NCBI GenBank assembly: GCA_903928655.1
Contig: CAIYSA010000025.1
Span: forward strand, 1-32,469
Reading direction: 5' to 3'
DNA from: an uncultured Bacteroidota bacterium
Lineage (GTDB): Bacteria > Bacteroidota > Bacteroidia > B-17B0 > Aurantibacillaceae
Length of the DNA stretch: 32,469 nucleotides
Shown: in pieces, positions 19,573 through 27,454 of the stretch
How positions within the stretch are numbered: the first letter of the stretch is position 1
Layout: every line of letters begins with the position of its first letter
Position numbers and translations under genes: made by a program
Notes under the pieces: model-generated
The model's input: only the letters and a program-made list of their open reading frames with translations
Databases searched by the model: none
Told to the model about the DNA's origin: nothing

Positions 19573-21789
19573 CTACTGTTTAATTAATTTTCCTGTTTTT
19601 ATCAAATTAGAGTTATTTAAAACTTTAAAAGTATAGATACCATCAACTAAATTATAAATATTAATTGTGTTTAATTCATTTACTAAAACTTGTTTGAAAA
19701 CTAATTTTCCTAAAGCATCATAAATTTCTAATGAAGAATTTTGAGATAATTCAGCAATTAAACTAATATTTAAAAATCCATTAGTGGGATTAGGATAAAC
19801 ATAAATTGAATTTTCTAAAAGTTCATTTATTCCTGTACAAGCATTTACTGTAACCATAACCGTTGATGAAGCAACACATGCCGCAGCATTAGAAACACTA
19901 ACAGTATACGTTGAAGTAATTGTTGGTGAAACCGAAACCGACATTGTTGTAGCACCAGTATTCCAAGTATAAGATGTTGCTGAAGTTGATGCCGATAATA
20001 AAGCGTTTTCACCTAAACAAATTAGTGAATTAGAAGAAGAAGCGGCAACAGTCGGATTAATATTTACAGTAACAGAACTAACAGCAGTGTTTGAACTCAC
20101 ACAACCTAATGAATTTGTTCCAACAACACTATAACTCGTACTTGCCGTTGGCGTAACAATTGCAGATCCGCTTGAATAAGTATAAGTGCCAGCGCCAGTA
20201 GCAACCATTGTAAATGATTTACCTGCACATATTGCGCCACTAGTTACAGAAATTGTAGGAGTTGCATTTACCGTAACTGAACTCACTGCAGTATTTGTAC
20301 AGCCTTCAACACTTGCCCCTGTAACTGAATAAGATGAGCTAATTGAAGGAGTAATAATAGCCGAACCACTAGAATAAGAATAAGTACTAGCTCCACTTGC
20401 GGCCATTGTAAATGAATTACCAGAACAAATTACACCACTATTTACTGTTACTATAGGATTAACATTTACAGTAACTGAACTAATTGCTGTATTAGAACCA
20501 ACACAACCTAAAGTACTAGTTCCTGTAACACTATAACTTGTATTGGTTGTTGGCGTAACCACTACTGAACCTCCAGAATAAGTATAAGTGCCGGCACCAC
20601 TAGCAACCATTGTAAATGGATTGCCTGCACATATTGCACCACTAGTTACAGAAATTGTAGGAGTTGCATTTACCGTAACTGAGCTTATTGCCATATTAGT
20701 GCAGCCATTAATAGCAGTTCCTGTTACACTATACGTTGCACTTGAAGTTGGCGAAACTATTGCAGAACCTGAAGAATATGAATAGGTGCTAGTTCCTGAA
20801 GGTGATATAGTAAATGCAGAGCCTGAACAAATTGTGCCACTTGTAACTGAAACGGTTGGATTAGGTATTACAATTAAACTTTTGGTTGCTACAATATTGC
20901 AACCAGCAGTAGTTGTTCCGTTTACTGTATAGCTTACACTTATAGTTGGGGTAATTACAATGCTTGTTGCATTACTTGCATTGCTCCAAGTATAAGTTGA
21001 TGCCCCGCTTACTGATAAAGTTGTGCTTTTACCTGCACAAATAGTTGAACTTGAGGCGGTAATATTAAAACTTGGATTATTGTATAACTGACAAACTTCA
21101 GTTGCAGTTAATGCACGATTCCACATACCTAAATCATCAATTTTACCTTGAAAAGGTATATTAGCATATGAAGTATTACCAATACCAAAAACACTAGAGG
21201 ATGTCCCTAAAGTTAAAACTGCTGTAGAATCATTAATTACTCCATCTATATACATTTTTACCCTGGTTCCAGGGCCACCATACGTTGTAACTACGTTATG
21301 CCAAAATCCATCATTTACAGGGCTTGCCGAATAAATTTGATTAAGCGATGATCCAGATTCAAAATAAGACCTTCCGGTAGGGGCAACGACCATTTGATCA
21401 AAGATAACAGCCCCTGAAGTTGGATTACCATAACCTGTTATGGCCTGTAAATTAGGGTATTGACTTGTTGGTATTGCTCCACTAGTTGTATTAAACCAAG
21501 CATGAACAGAACGCGGCGCGCTTCCTAATGGTAATGTAGATGGTGTTGCTGTTATAGAGTTAGTAAGGCCATTAAAAGAATAAGCACAACTCGGATTTCC
21601 GTATCTATCAGTTGTTAATGTTGCACCATAAACAGTTCCATTGTTTAAATTAACACTATTATCATTAGCGTTCCCAGTAAATGGCCACCAGCCAATAAGT
21701 CCGCTTGTAGGCACGTAAGATGGCAATTGCGCCATCGAAATTGTTAGTAAACCAAAAGCTGAAATTGCAGTTAGTAGTAATTTTTTCAT
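19573..21789 (-). CDS. LamG-domain repeat surface protein with T9SS sorting domain
   Basis: This 738-aa secreted protein has a signal peptide (about 1-20, ending ISMAQ). A LamG/concanavalin-like domain (about 25-235, starting LIGWWPFTGNANDNS, with GKIDDLGMWNRALTATE near its end) follows, as found in carbohydrate- or protein-binding surface adhesins. Six immunoglobulin-like beta repeats of about 67-72 residues come next, each with a conserved ICxG motif and an SYSV/TYTV strand. A T9SS type A C-terminal domain (YVYPNPTNGFLNIS ... GIYTFKVL) ends the protein. Repeats 1-2 and 3-4 are copies of one dimeric unit 402 bp long. The protein is predicted to be exported to the cell surface, and adhesion is plausible. 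The upstream palindromic element also occurs upstream of the neighbouring Kelch-like gene. Confidence 0.85.
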   Translation of the reverse strand: MKKLLLTAISAFGLLTISMAQLPSYVPTSGLIGWWPFTGNANDNSVNLNNGTVYGATLTTDRYGNPSCAYSFNGLTNSITATPSTLPLGSAPRSVHAWFNTTSGAIPTSQYPNLQAITGYGNPTSGAVIFDQMVVAPTGRSYFESGSSLNQIYSASPVNDGFWHNVVTTYGGPGTRVKMYIDGVINDSTAVLTLGTSSSVFGIGNTSYANIPFQGKIDDLGMWNRALTATEVCQLYNNPSFNITASSSTICAGKSTTLSVSGASTYTWSNASNATSIVITPTISVSYTVNGTTTAGCNIVATKSLIVIPNPTVSVTSGTICSGSAFTISPSGTSTYSYSSGSAIVSPTSSATYSVTGTAINGCTNMAISSVTVNATPTISVTSGAICAGNPFTMVASGAGTYTYSGGSVVVTPTTNTSYSVTGTSTLGCVGSNTAISSVTVNVNPIVTVNSGVICSGNSFTMAASGASTYSYSSGSAIITPSISSSYSVTGASVEGCTNTAVSSVTVNATPTISVTSGAICAGKSFTMVATGAGTYTYSSGSAIVTPTASTSYSVVGTNSLGCVSSNTAVSSVTVNINPTVAASSSNSLICLGENALLSASTSATSYTWNTGATTMSVSVSPTITSTYTVSVSNAAACVASSTVMVTVNACTGINELLENSIYVYPNPTNGFLNISLIAELSQNSSLEIYDALGKLVFKQVLVNELNTINIYNLVDGIYTFKVLNNSNLIKTGKLIKQ
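20222..20700 (-). repeat. 402-bp higher-order tandem duplication in the LamG gene
   Basis: The block CCTGCACATATTGC... starting at 20222 recurs at 20624. The segment through TTTACCGTAACTGA is nearly identical in both copies over about 60 bp. The spacing of 402 bp equals 134 codons, or two of the Ig-like repeats. Recent in-frame duplication of a two-repeat unit explains the pattern. Confidence 0.75.
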
Positions 21790-21903
21790 TATAATTTATA
21801 TTTTAAACACCTCTACTCTAATGGCTTTTCGAGTTCCGCCTAATTTTCTTTTAAAAATTATATGCAAAACAAAGATTAAAGTATCTGAAAATCAATTGGT
21901 AGC

Positions 21904-21943
21904 GGTTTCATAATAGGTATCATGCGCCTCATGAAACCTATTT
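21904..21943. promoter_or_regulatory. Palindromic element, copy 1 (upstream of the LamG gene)
   Basis: GGTTTCATAATAGGTATCAT is followed by the inverted arm CATGAAACCTATTT. AATAGGTATCATG (21912-21924) pairs with CATGAAACCTATT (21930-21942) with one mismatch. It lies about 115-155 nt upstream of the LamG start and just past the Kelch-like gene stop. No U-tract follows on the minus strand, so it does not look like a simple terminator. A near-identical element lies at 23351-23390. Confidence 0.6.
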
Positions 21944-21977
21944 AATAAAGAAAAATGATGGATAAAGGAAGACCTAT

Positions 21978-23276
21978 TTACAATTTGGAGTTATAAAATT
22001 TTTCTAAAATAGCTCTGTTTAATAAAAATGTAAATCGTCGCTTATCGTTTTCAGCTTTATTACGCGTAATCATTCCTTCAGGGAAATCTTTTAAAAGTCG
22101 GTGCCGGCGGAGCTTTCGGCTGTCTCCTTCTAAATGGGAGATGTTCAAAATCTTATCCATTTCGTCCCAATTAATTTCCGAAACAGTTAAATCCATAAAT
22201 ACTTGTGTAATTCGCTTTAACTCTTTGTGATCGGCGTGCGATTCTGCTTTTACTTGAACTGGTTCCAAAACCTTTTCTAATTGATTGTTAACAGTATTTA
22301 TGATAGAGGCTCGGTGTTGCTTTCGCCTTGTATAAATTAAACAAAGTATTAAACCTATGGCTAATAAAACAATAATCATTATAATTTGAAATCTAGATGT
22401 GTTTTTATGTTCCTGTGCTTGCCAAATTATATCCTTAGCCTTTACTGTATTAGATTTCCAAATGTGATCAAAATCTAGAGTAATATCATTAAATCGATCA
22501 TCATGAAACCGATTAAAATAACAGGTATTGCCATTTACCAAATTCAATTTAGTGGCCAGTCCAATGCCATAATCTTCATTATTTATCACCTTAAATTGAT
22601 TAAGGTGGGTGGCAATTACCATTGTTTTCAAATCATTAAATAAGATTAAATAATCCCTCATGAAAATAAATTTTGATTTTGGAAAAAAAGCATGGTGGTC
22701 CATGCTACTAGAAATGCGTTGCCACTGCATGGTTTTTAAATTGAGCCTATAATCATTAGAATCAAGTAAATCAGGCTCTACATTATTGCCTGCTTTAAAA
22801 TTATTAAACGAGTAAATATATTCGCCATGCTTAAAAGCGGGCCCTAAAATAAAAGGAGGAACGTCACCAACAGTTTTTACATAACACCATTCTTTTAATC
22901 TTAAATTAAAATATTTTAAATTATTATTGGTTGTAAAATAACCATATCCGCCTAAGGCATATAAATTATGATTATACGTGAATAAAAACCTATTGTTATC
23001 GCCACCGTGAAACAATGAATGATCTAAACGTTCGAGCGAATCACCTTTTAAATGAAACACATAATGAAACCCTTGAGGATTGAATAAAGTATCACCGTCT
23101 AAATACTGAAAGGTTGCAGCGCCTATTTGCAACAAACAACTTTGCGCATGAAGTTCTCCAAATTGAAAGGCAATGGTGTTTCTAATCGCTTTTTCTTGTT
23201 TTGAGGTAAGCGTTTGAGCCAAAATCGAATAAGAAAGTAACAGAAATGAGAAAAAAAATAAATTGCATTTTGACAT
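21978..23276 (-). CDS. Kelch-like periplasmic domain, transmembrane helix, basic cytoplasmic tail; possible membrane-bound regulator
   Basis: No characterised family was recognised for this 432-aa protein. It has a signal peptide (about 1-20, ending SILAQ) and an extracytoplasmic part with Kelch-like strand pairs, such as HNLYALGGYGYF...LKYFNLRLKEW and GEYIYSFNNF...YRLNLKTMQW. One transmembrane helix follows (about 297-316, IIMIIVLLAIGLILCLIYT), stopped by RRKQHR. The tail of about 115 residues is helical and basic; its end (WDEMDKILNISHLEGDSRKLRRHRLLKDF...NDKRRFTFLLNRA) has the charge and helix pattern of a small DNA-binding domain. The layout of propeller sensor, membrane helix and cytoplasmic output resembles Bacteroidota one-component and hybrid sensors, but no kinase motifs are present. 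It may control itself and the downstream LamG gene through their shared upstream palindrome. That role is inference. Confidence 0.55.
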   Translation of the reverse strand: MSKCNLFFFSFLLLSYSILAQTLTSKQEKAIRNTIAFQFGELHAQSCLLQIGAATFQYLDGDTLFNPQGFHYVFHLKGDSLERLDHSLFHGGDNNRFLFTYNHNLYALGGYGYFTTNNNLKYFNLRLKEWCYVKTVGDVPPFILGPAFKHGEYIYSFNNFKAGNNVEPDLLDSNDYRLNLKTMQWQRISSSMDHHAFFPKSKFIFMRDYLILFNDLKTMVIATHLNQFKVINNEDYGIGLATKLNLVNGNTCYFNRFHDDRFNDITLDFDHIWKSNTVKAKDIIWQAQEHKNTSRFQIIMIIVLLAIGLILCLIYTRRKQHRASIINTVNNQLEKVLEPVQVKAESHADHKELKRITQVFMDLTVSEINWDEMDKILNISHLEGDSRKLRRHRLLKDFPEGMITRNKAENDKRRFTFLLNRAILEKFYNSKL

Positions 23277-23735
23277 CTTAAGCTAAATTTAAAAAATAAA
23301 TTTATAAAAATGCAAAAAAACCAATTATTGCATCATAATGGCGTTTTTTTGGTTTCAAAATAGGTTTCATTGCAAAATGAAACCTATTTTTTCATGTGTT
23401 TCAGTTAAAAATGCCTTTTTAAATCAGAAATTAAGATTGTTTATAGTGTTTTTATAAAAATCAAAATCAAAAAAGAGTTTGTTTCAAAAGGATAAAATCA
23501 CCAGCAATTGTTCATGCTTTTCGTTGCAAAAAAACCATGATTTTCAAAATTGTGCTATTGTTTCGGTGTTGGAACTTTTATTTCCTTCAGCCATTTTTAA
23601 ATTAATTATCAAGTCCATAATCATGTAGACTTAACAACTTTTAAATTACTTGAAATTTAGAATAAAAATAGGTTGCTCAGAGACTTGCTTAATTAAATCG
23701 CTTAACTGCAATTTGTTGAATTAAACTTAACCTAA
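23277..23735. other. Intergenic region upstream of the Kelch-like gene
   Basis: This is about 460 nt of AT-rich sequence without a credible ORF. It contains the palindromic element at 23351-23390 and, beside it, an imperfect inverted pair CAAAAAAACCA / TGGCGTTTTTTTG. The rest (about 23400-23735) shows no recognisable feature. The gap is unusually long for this compact window. Confidence 0.5.
23351..23390. promoter_or_regulatory. Palindromic element, copy 2 (upstream of the Kelch-like gene)
   Basis: GGTTTCAAAATAGGTTTCAT is followed by ATGAAACCTATTTT. The arms AAAATAGGTTTCATT (23357-23371) and AATGAAACCTATTTT (23376-23390) are a perfect 15-bp inverted repeat around a 4-nt loop. It lies about 80 nt upstream of the Kelch-like start codon. 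No gene ends close by, so a terminator role is unlikely; an operator or structured leader is more plausible. Confidence 0.65.
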
Positions 23736-24044
23736 CTAATTAATACAAATTAAATAATCAACTGTTTTAGTATAGGCTTTTTCACGCAAGTCGTTTAAAG
23801 CATTAAACTCGGGGCTTGCTAACATATCTTTTATAGCTGTCACATCAGGGAAAGTAAAAATAGCCGTTGTTTTAACACCACTATTACCAATAACTTGTTC
23901 AATAGTTCTGTAGCGACACACGTTGACAGCTCTGTATAAATTAAATATACTAGCAATTTGAAAAACATAAGAGTTATAGCTAAACACATCATCCGGATTA
24001 GGAATAGCGCTTACTATTAAATATATATTCTTATCCTCTTGCAC
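23736..24044 (-). CDS. DUF1330-like small protein
   Basis: This 102-aa protein resembles DUF1330, a dimeric alpha/beta-barrel fold of unknown function. It opens with a short strand (IYLIVSAIPNPDDVFSYNSYV) and a central strand (TTAIFTFPDVTAIKDMLASPEF), with SPEFNALNDLREKA matching the family's 'SPEYQ...R..A' segment. It has no signal peptide, so it is probably cytoplasmic. The start is GTG; an in-frame TAA lies four codons upstream, and there is no ATG near the N-terminus. It is 103 nt downstream of rnhB on the same strand. Confidence 0.6.
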   Translation of the reverse strand: MQEDKNIYLIVSAIPNPDDVFSYNSYVFQIASIFNLYRAVNVCRYRTIEQVIGNSGVKTTAIFTFPDVTAIKDMLASPEFNALNDLREKAYTKTVDYLICIN

Positions 24045-24147
24045 AAAAAATCGGTTTTATAATTTGCTAATTTAATAGAATTTTATTAAAAACACACATC
24101 TAGGCAAAATTCTTCTATTTTTTTGAGAAATAAAAACTCGCCGTAAT

Positions 24148-24747
24148 CTAAAATTGTAATTCTAACTGTTTGGGTAATAACTGAAAAGTCATGCGGTGCA
24201 ATGGTGTAGTACCAAATTGCCTGATAGCTTCGCGGTGTTTTTTGGTAGGGTAAGCCATATTTTGTTCCCAACTGTATTGAGGATAAATAATGGCTTGCTC
24301 TTTCATATAATCATCGCGGTAAGTTTTTGCTAAAATACTTGCTGCCGCAATGCTTAAGTATTTACTATCGCCTTTTACAATACACTGATGCGGCGTTTTT
24401 TTATATGGAGTAAATCTATTTCCATCAATCAAAAGTAATTCGGGTTTTTGTTTAAGCTTTGCAATGGCACGGTGCATTGCTAAAAACGAAGCTTTCAAAA
24501 TATTTATATCGTCTATTTCAACATTATCAACAACGCCAATTGCCCAAGCAATCGCTTTACTTTCAATTTCAGGCCGAAGTTCGTAACGTTGTTTATCAGT
24601 TAGTTTTTTGCTATCATCTAACCATCTGTTTTTATAGTTTTTTGGTAATATTACAGAACTTGCATAAACAGGACCTGCTAAACAACCTCTGCCCGCTTCA
24701 TCACAACCAGCCTCTATTAAATTTTTATCGAAATAAGATTTAAGCAT
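24148..24747 (-). CDS. rnhB: Ribonuclease HII
   Basis: This enzyme of about 199 aa cuts RNA in RNA-DNA hybrids and starts removal of misincorporated ribonucleotides. The catalytic acidic pair lies in [14 protein letters not shown] (about residues 14-27 from the ATG), with LLIDGN and [21 protein letters not shown] further on, all typical of type 2 RNase H. The track begins at a TTG four codons earlier; the ATG at 24747 is preferred because homology begins after it. The length is normal for the family. Confidence 0.95.
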   Translation of the reverse strand: MLKSYFDKNLIEAGCDEAGRGCLAGPVYASSVILPKNYKNRWLDDSKKLTDKQRYELRPEIESKAIAWAIGVVDNVEIDDINILKASFLAMHRAIAKLKQKPELLLIDGNRFTPYKKTPHQCIVKGDSKYLSIAAASILAKTYRDDYMKEQAIIYPQYSWEQNMAYPTKKHREAIRQFGTTPLHRMTFQLLPKQLELQF

Positions 24748-24897
24748 TTTAATTTTCAATTAATAGAACGCAGGCGAAACAGATAAATATAATTTGTTAA
24801 GATGAAAATGTAGCGGATTATAAAATGTTAGATTTTTTTATGTTACACATTGAATAAGAAAAACATAATAAATCATTTAATATGCTTTCCATCATAA

Positions 24898-25365
24898 CTA
24901 TATTTTCTCTAAACAAGCCTTAATTGAATCAAAGTTTGGTTGTTTACCGGCATCTTCTAAAACCTCAGCATATTGTAAAATACCATTTTTATCAACCACA
25001 AAAGCCGAGCGCTTAGATACGCCTTGCATACCAAAAGCAAATGTTTCGTATAAGGTGTCGTAATCTTTTGAAGCCGTTTTATTAAAATCAGACAATAAAT
25101 CGAAATTATAATTTTCTGAATTTTTAAATTTTTCTAATACAAATAACGAATCAACTGAAATGCCAATTACCTCAGCATTTAGTGATGTGTAAACATTATA
25201 ATTGTCTCTAATATTACATAGCTCGGCAGTACAAACGCCTGTAAATGCGAGAGGGAAAAATAAAATAACTACATTTTTACCTTTATAATCGGTTAATGAA
25301 ATTTCTTTTTTTTCAGTATTAAATAAAGTAAAATTTGGTGCTGATTGTCCTATTGTTAATGGCAT
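24898..25365 (-). CDS. Peroxiredoxin (AhpE/PrxQ-like, C-x4-C)
   Basis: This 155-aa cytoplasmic thiol peroxidase has the AhpC/TSA fold. The active site FFPLAFTGVCTAELCNIRD contains the peroxidatic C45 and a possible resolving C50. The C-x4-C spacing is typical of PrxQ/BCP enzymes, while the FTGxCxxEL context is AhpE-like, so subfamily is uncertain. The electron donor is unknown, probably thioredoxin. It is divergent from a 2-Cys AhpC-type peroxiredoxin across a 151-nt spacer. Confidence 0.85.
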   Translation of the reverse strand: MPLTIGQSAPNFTLFNTEKKEISLTDYKGKNVVILFFPLAFTGVCTAELCNIRDNYNVYTSLNAEVIGISVDSLFVLEKFKNSENYNFDLLSDFNKTASKDYDTLYETFAFGMQGVSKRSAFVVDKNGILQYAEVLEDAGKQPNFDSIKACLEKI

Positions 25366-25474
25366 TTTAGTTTTGGTTTAGTATGAATACTTAAAAAAAA
25401 TTTAATATAAATCCTCTTTTATTAATTATTTGTTAAACAATTTTAAAATTAAATGGTTTAAACAAAGTAAATGA

Positions 25475-25482
25475 TAATTTTG
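25475..25482 (+). promoter_or_regulatory. -7 element of the AhpC-type peroxiredoxin gene
   Basis: TAATTTTG matches the Bacteroidota -7 box TAnnTTTG exactly and lies 34 nt before the ATG. The -33 region is poor (ATGG in place of TTG at the 19-nt spacing), so an activator may be needed. It sits in the divergent peroxiredoxin spacer. Confidence 0.45.
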
Positions 25483-25516
25483 TACAAAAAATTATTAATC
25501 TTAAAAAAACAATAAC

Positions 25517-26146
25517 ATGGCATTAGTAGGAAAAAAAGCACCTTCATTTACTGCAGCAGCAGTACTTAACGGAATGGAAATAGTAGAAAATTTTTCGTTA
25601 GATCAATACATTGGTAAAAAACACGTTATATTTTTCTTTTACCCAAAAGATTTTACATTTGTTTGTCCAACAGAATTACACGCGTTTCAAGAGAAATTAG
25701 CAGAGTTTGAAAGCCGTAGTTGTGCAGTAGTTGCGTGTAGCACAGATACAGAACAAAGCCATTGGGGTTGGTTACAAGTTGAGAAAAATGCAGGTGGAAT
25801 TAAAGGAATTACTTACCCAATTGTAGCAGATACTACAAAAATAATTTCATTAAATTTTGATACATTATTTGGTGATTATGATGTAGATGATAATGACAAC
25901 TTAATTGCAACTGGACCAATGATTGCTTTCCGTGGATTATTTTTAATTGATAAAGCAGGTATTGTTCGTCATCAATTAATTAATGATTTACCATTAGGCC
26001 GTAATGTTGATGAGGCAATAAGAGTTTTAGATGCTTTACAATTTACTGAAGAAAATGGAGAGGTTTGTCCTGCAAACTGGGTAAAAGGGAAAGATGGTAT
26101 GCAAGCTGACCATAAAGGTGTTGCTGATTATTTAACAAAACACTAA
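25517..26146 (+). CDS. 2-Cys peroxiredoxin, AhpC/Prx1 type
   Basis: This 209-aa typical 2-Cys peroxiredoxin reduces hydrogen peroxide and organic hydroperoxides. The peroxidatic C50 is in YPKDFTFVCPTELHAF, and the resolving cysteine is near residue 184 in GEVCPANW. The ...GWLQVEKNAGGIKGITYPIV segment is typical of the AhpC group. The C-terminal tail after the resolving cysteine is present, as in robust or semi-sensitive enzymes. There is no AhpF partner here, so the reductant may be thioredoxin. It is divergent from the AhpE/PrxQ-like gene and ends at a perfect palindromic terminator. Confidence 0.95.
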   Translation: MALVGKKAPSFTAAAVLNGMEIVENFSLDQYIGKKHVIFFFYPKDFTFVCPTELHAFQEKLAEFESRSCAVVACSTDTEQSHWGWLQVEKNAGGIKGITYPIVADTTKIISLNFDTLFGDYDVDDNDNLIATGPMIAFRGLFLIDKAGIVRHQLINDLPLGRNVDEAIRVLDALQFTEENGEVCPANWVKGKDGMQADHKGVADYLTKH

Positions 26147-26172
26147 AATTCTTTTTCAGAATTAATTAAATT

Positions 26173-26204
26173 AAAAAAGCGAAACAAATTTGTTTCGCTT
26201 TTTT
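26173..26204. terminator. Bidirectional terminator after the AhpC-type gene
   Basis: The 32-nt perfect palindrome AAAAAAGCGAAACAAA/TTTGTTTCGCTTTTTT has T-runs on both strands. It lies 26 nt after the AhpC-type stop and 17 nt beyond the minus-strand acyltransferase stop, so it serves both. Confidence 0.88.
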
Positions 26205-26221
26205 TGATGCGTACATTCCTA

Positions 26222-27454
26222 TTATTTAAAAGGGTTTCGTGGAATCCATTCTGTTGGTTGTAAAAATTGCATAAACGGTTTTAAAATTAATTTAGACACA
26301 GCATTTTGTGGTTTAATGTAACACAATAATTCGTGAGCTTTTGCCCCAACGGTTGTTTTAATTTCGGAGGCCGTTCTTCCTAAATTAATTTTTGATTTCT
26401 TTTTAGTGATTGCCTCTTCAATATAACCATATAAAATAGTTTGGTATAATTCAAACTCTTTATTTTTTTTATAATCAAATCCTACATAGTGCGCTTCAAT
26501 TTCATTGGTTAAATAAAAGCCACTCGCAAAAGAAACAATCTCATTATTTAAAAACCACGCGTTCACGTAAAACAAATCGGATTGTGTTTTAATTACATCG
26601 CTAAAATATGTTTTTGAAAGTTGCACTAGCTTAAATTTGGCTTGTGTAAACACTTGAAAATACAAGCTGTATAGCGTGTCGTTTTATTTTATAACTTCAT
26701 CAACAGTAAGTTGTTTTTTTATTAAGGGCGCGCTTGCTTTTAAAATTCCTTTTGCTCTATTTCGGTATTTTTTAGAAAAACTATTTAAATAATCTGTTAA
26801 GTTTAAAACACTTTCTGGTAAATCAATAATCATATTTGGCTCAACATTAAAGTGTTTAAACTTTGTGCAGTACCAGCAGTCTTTATCTCCAAACCCTTCT
26901 TCGTAAAAATCTTTTACAAGTACGGCTGATATTTTGCCTCTTAATTTTTCGGCACGCGATACGCAGTCAATAATGCCTTCAACAATTTTAAAAGTTGTTT
27001 TTTTACTATTTACATTTAAATAAAAGCCATGCTCACCACTAATAAAATTATTGCCACACGTTACTAAACGCATAATAGTTTCGTCTTCATTATGCTTAAT
27101 GTATTTTTGAAATACAGAATTTTTTTTACTCTGCAATTCATTTATTTGATGTGCCATAAGCTCTCCAAATAAAGAAGCTGAAAAATCATTTATCTGAAAA
27201 TAAACAACTCCAATTGGCTTTATTCGATTATAAACAATAACATATTTAAATCTAAAGTTATCAGTTTTTTGTTTGTGTATGATGCCTAAATAGGAATGTG
27301 ATAAAAAATGATTTTCATCTTTTATAGCCTCTTTCCATTGGTCAATTGGAATGTTATCAATTTCATCAAAACATGAAAAAGAATAGTTTCCAAATAATTT
27401 TTTATATGGTTTAAATTTGTTTTTTTGTATTAATCTATCGCAAAGAGCAAACAT
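26222..27454 (-). pseudogene. GNAT/FemAB-like acyltransferase gene interrupted by one in-frame TAA
   Basis: The track shows two ORFs (26684-27457 and 26222-26665), but they lie in the same frame, with only a TAA at 26686-26684 and six sense codons (NDTLYS) between them. Joined, they give about 410 residues that read through smoothly: ...LTVDEVIK-stop-NDTLYSLYFQVFTQAKFKLVQL. The N-terminal half ends in SFSKKYRNRAKGI, and the C-terminal half has the GNAT-like ...LNLGRTASEIKTTVGA-type core (here INLGRTASEIKTTVGA) and ends PTEWIPRNPFK. This is the layout of Bacteroidota FemAB/BioF2-like acyltransferases. The second ORF begins with TTG inside a domain and is not an independent gene. The ATG at 27454 overlaps the cysC stop (TGATG), so the genes are translationally coupled. 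Substrate unknown. A fresh nonsense mutation, a sequencing error or stop-codon readthrough are all possible. Confidence 0.8.

Noticed and set aside
21912-21943. Reading palindrome copy 1 as the terminator of the Kelch-like gene
   Set aside because: No U-tract follows on the minus strand, and an equivalent copy sits upstream of the same gene where no transcript needs ending. A partial terminator role cannot be fully excluded.
24086-24271. 61-aa minus-strand ORF overlapping the 3' end of rnhB
   Set aside because: It lies in another frame within rnhB and its 3' flank, with no recognisable features. It is a shadow ORF.
26222-26665. A separate 147-aa gene
   Set aside because: It starts with TTG inside a domain and lies in the same frame as the upstream ORF, only seven codons after its stop. 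It is the C-terminal part of the interrupted acyltransferase.
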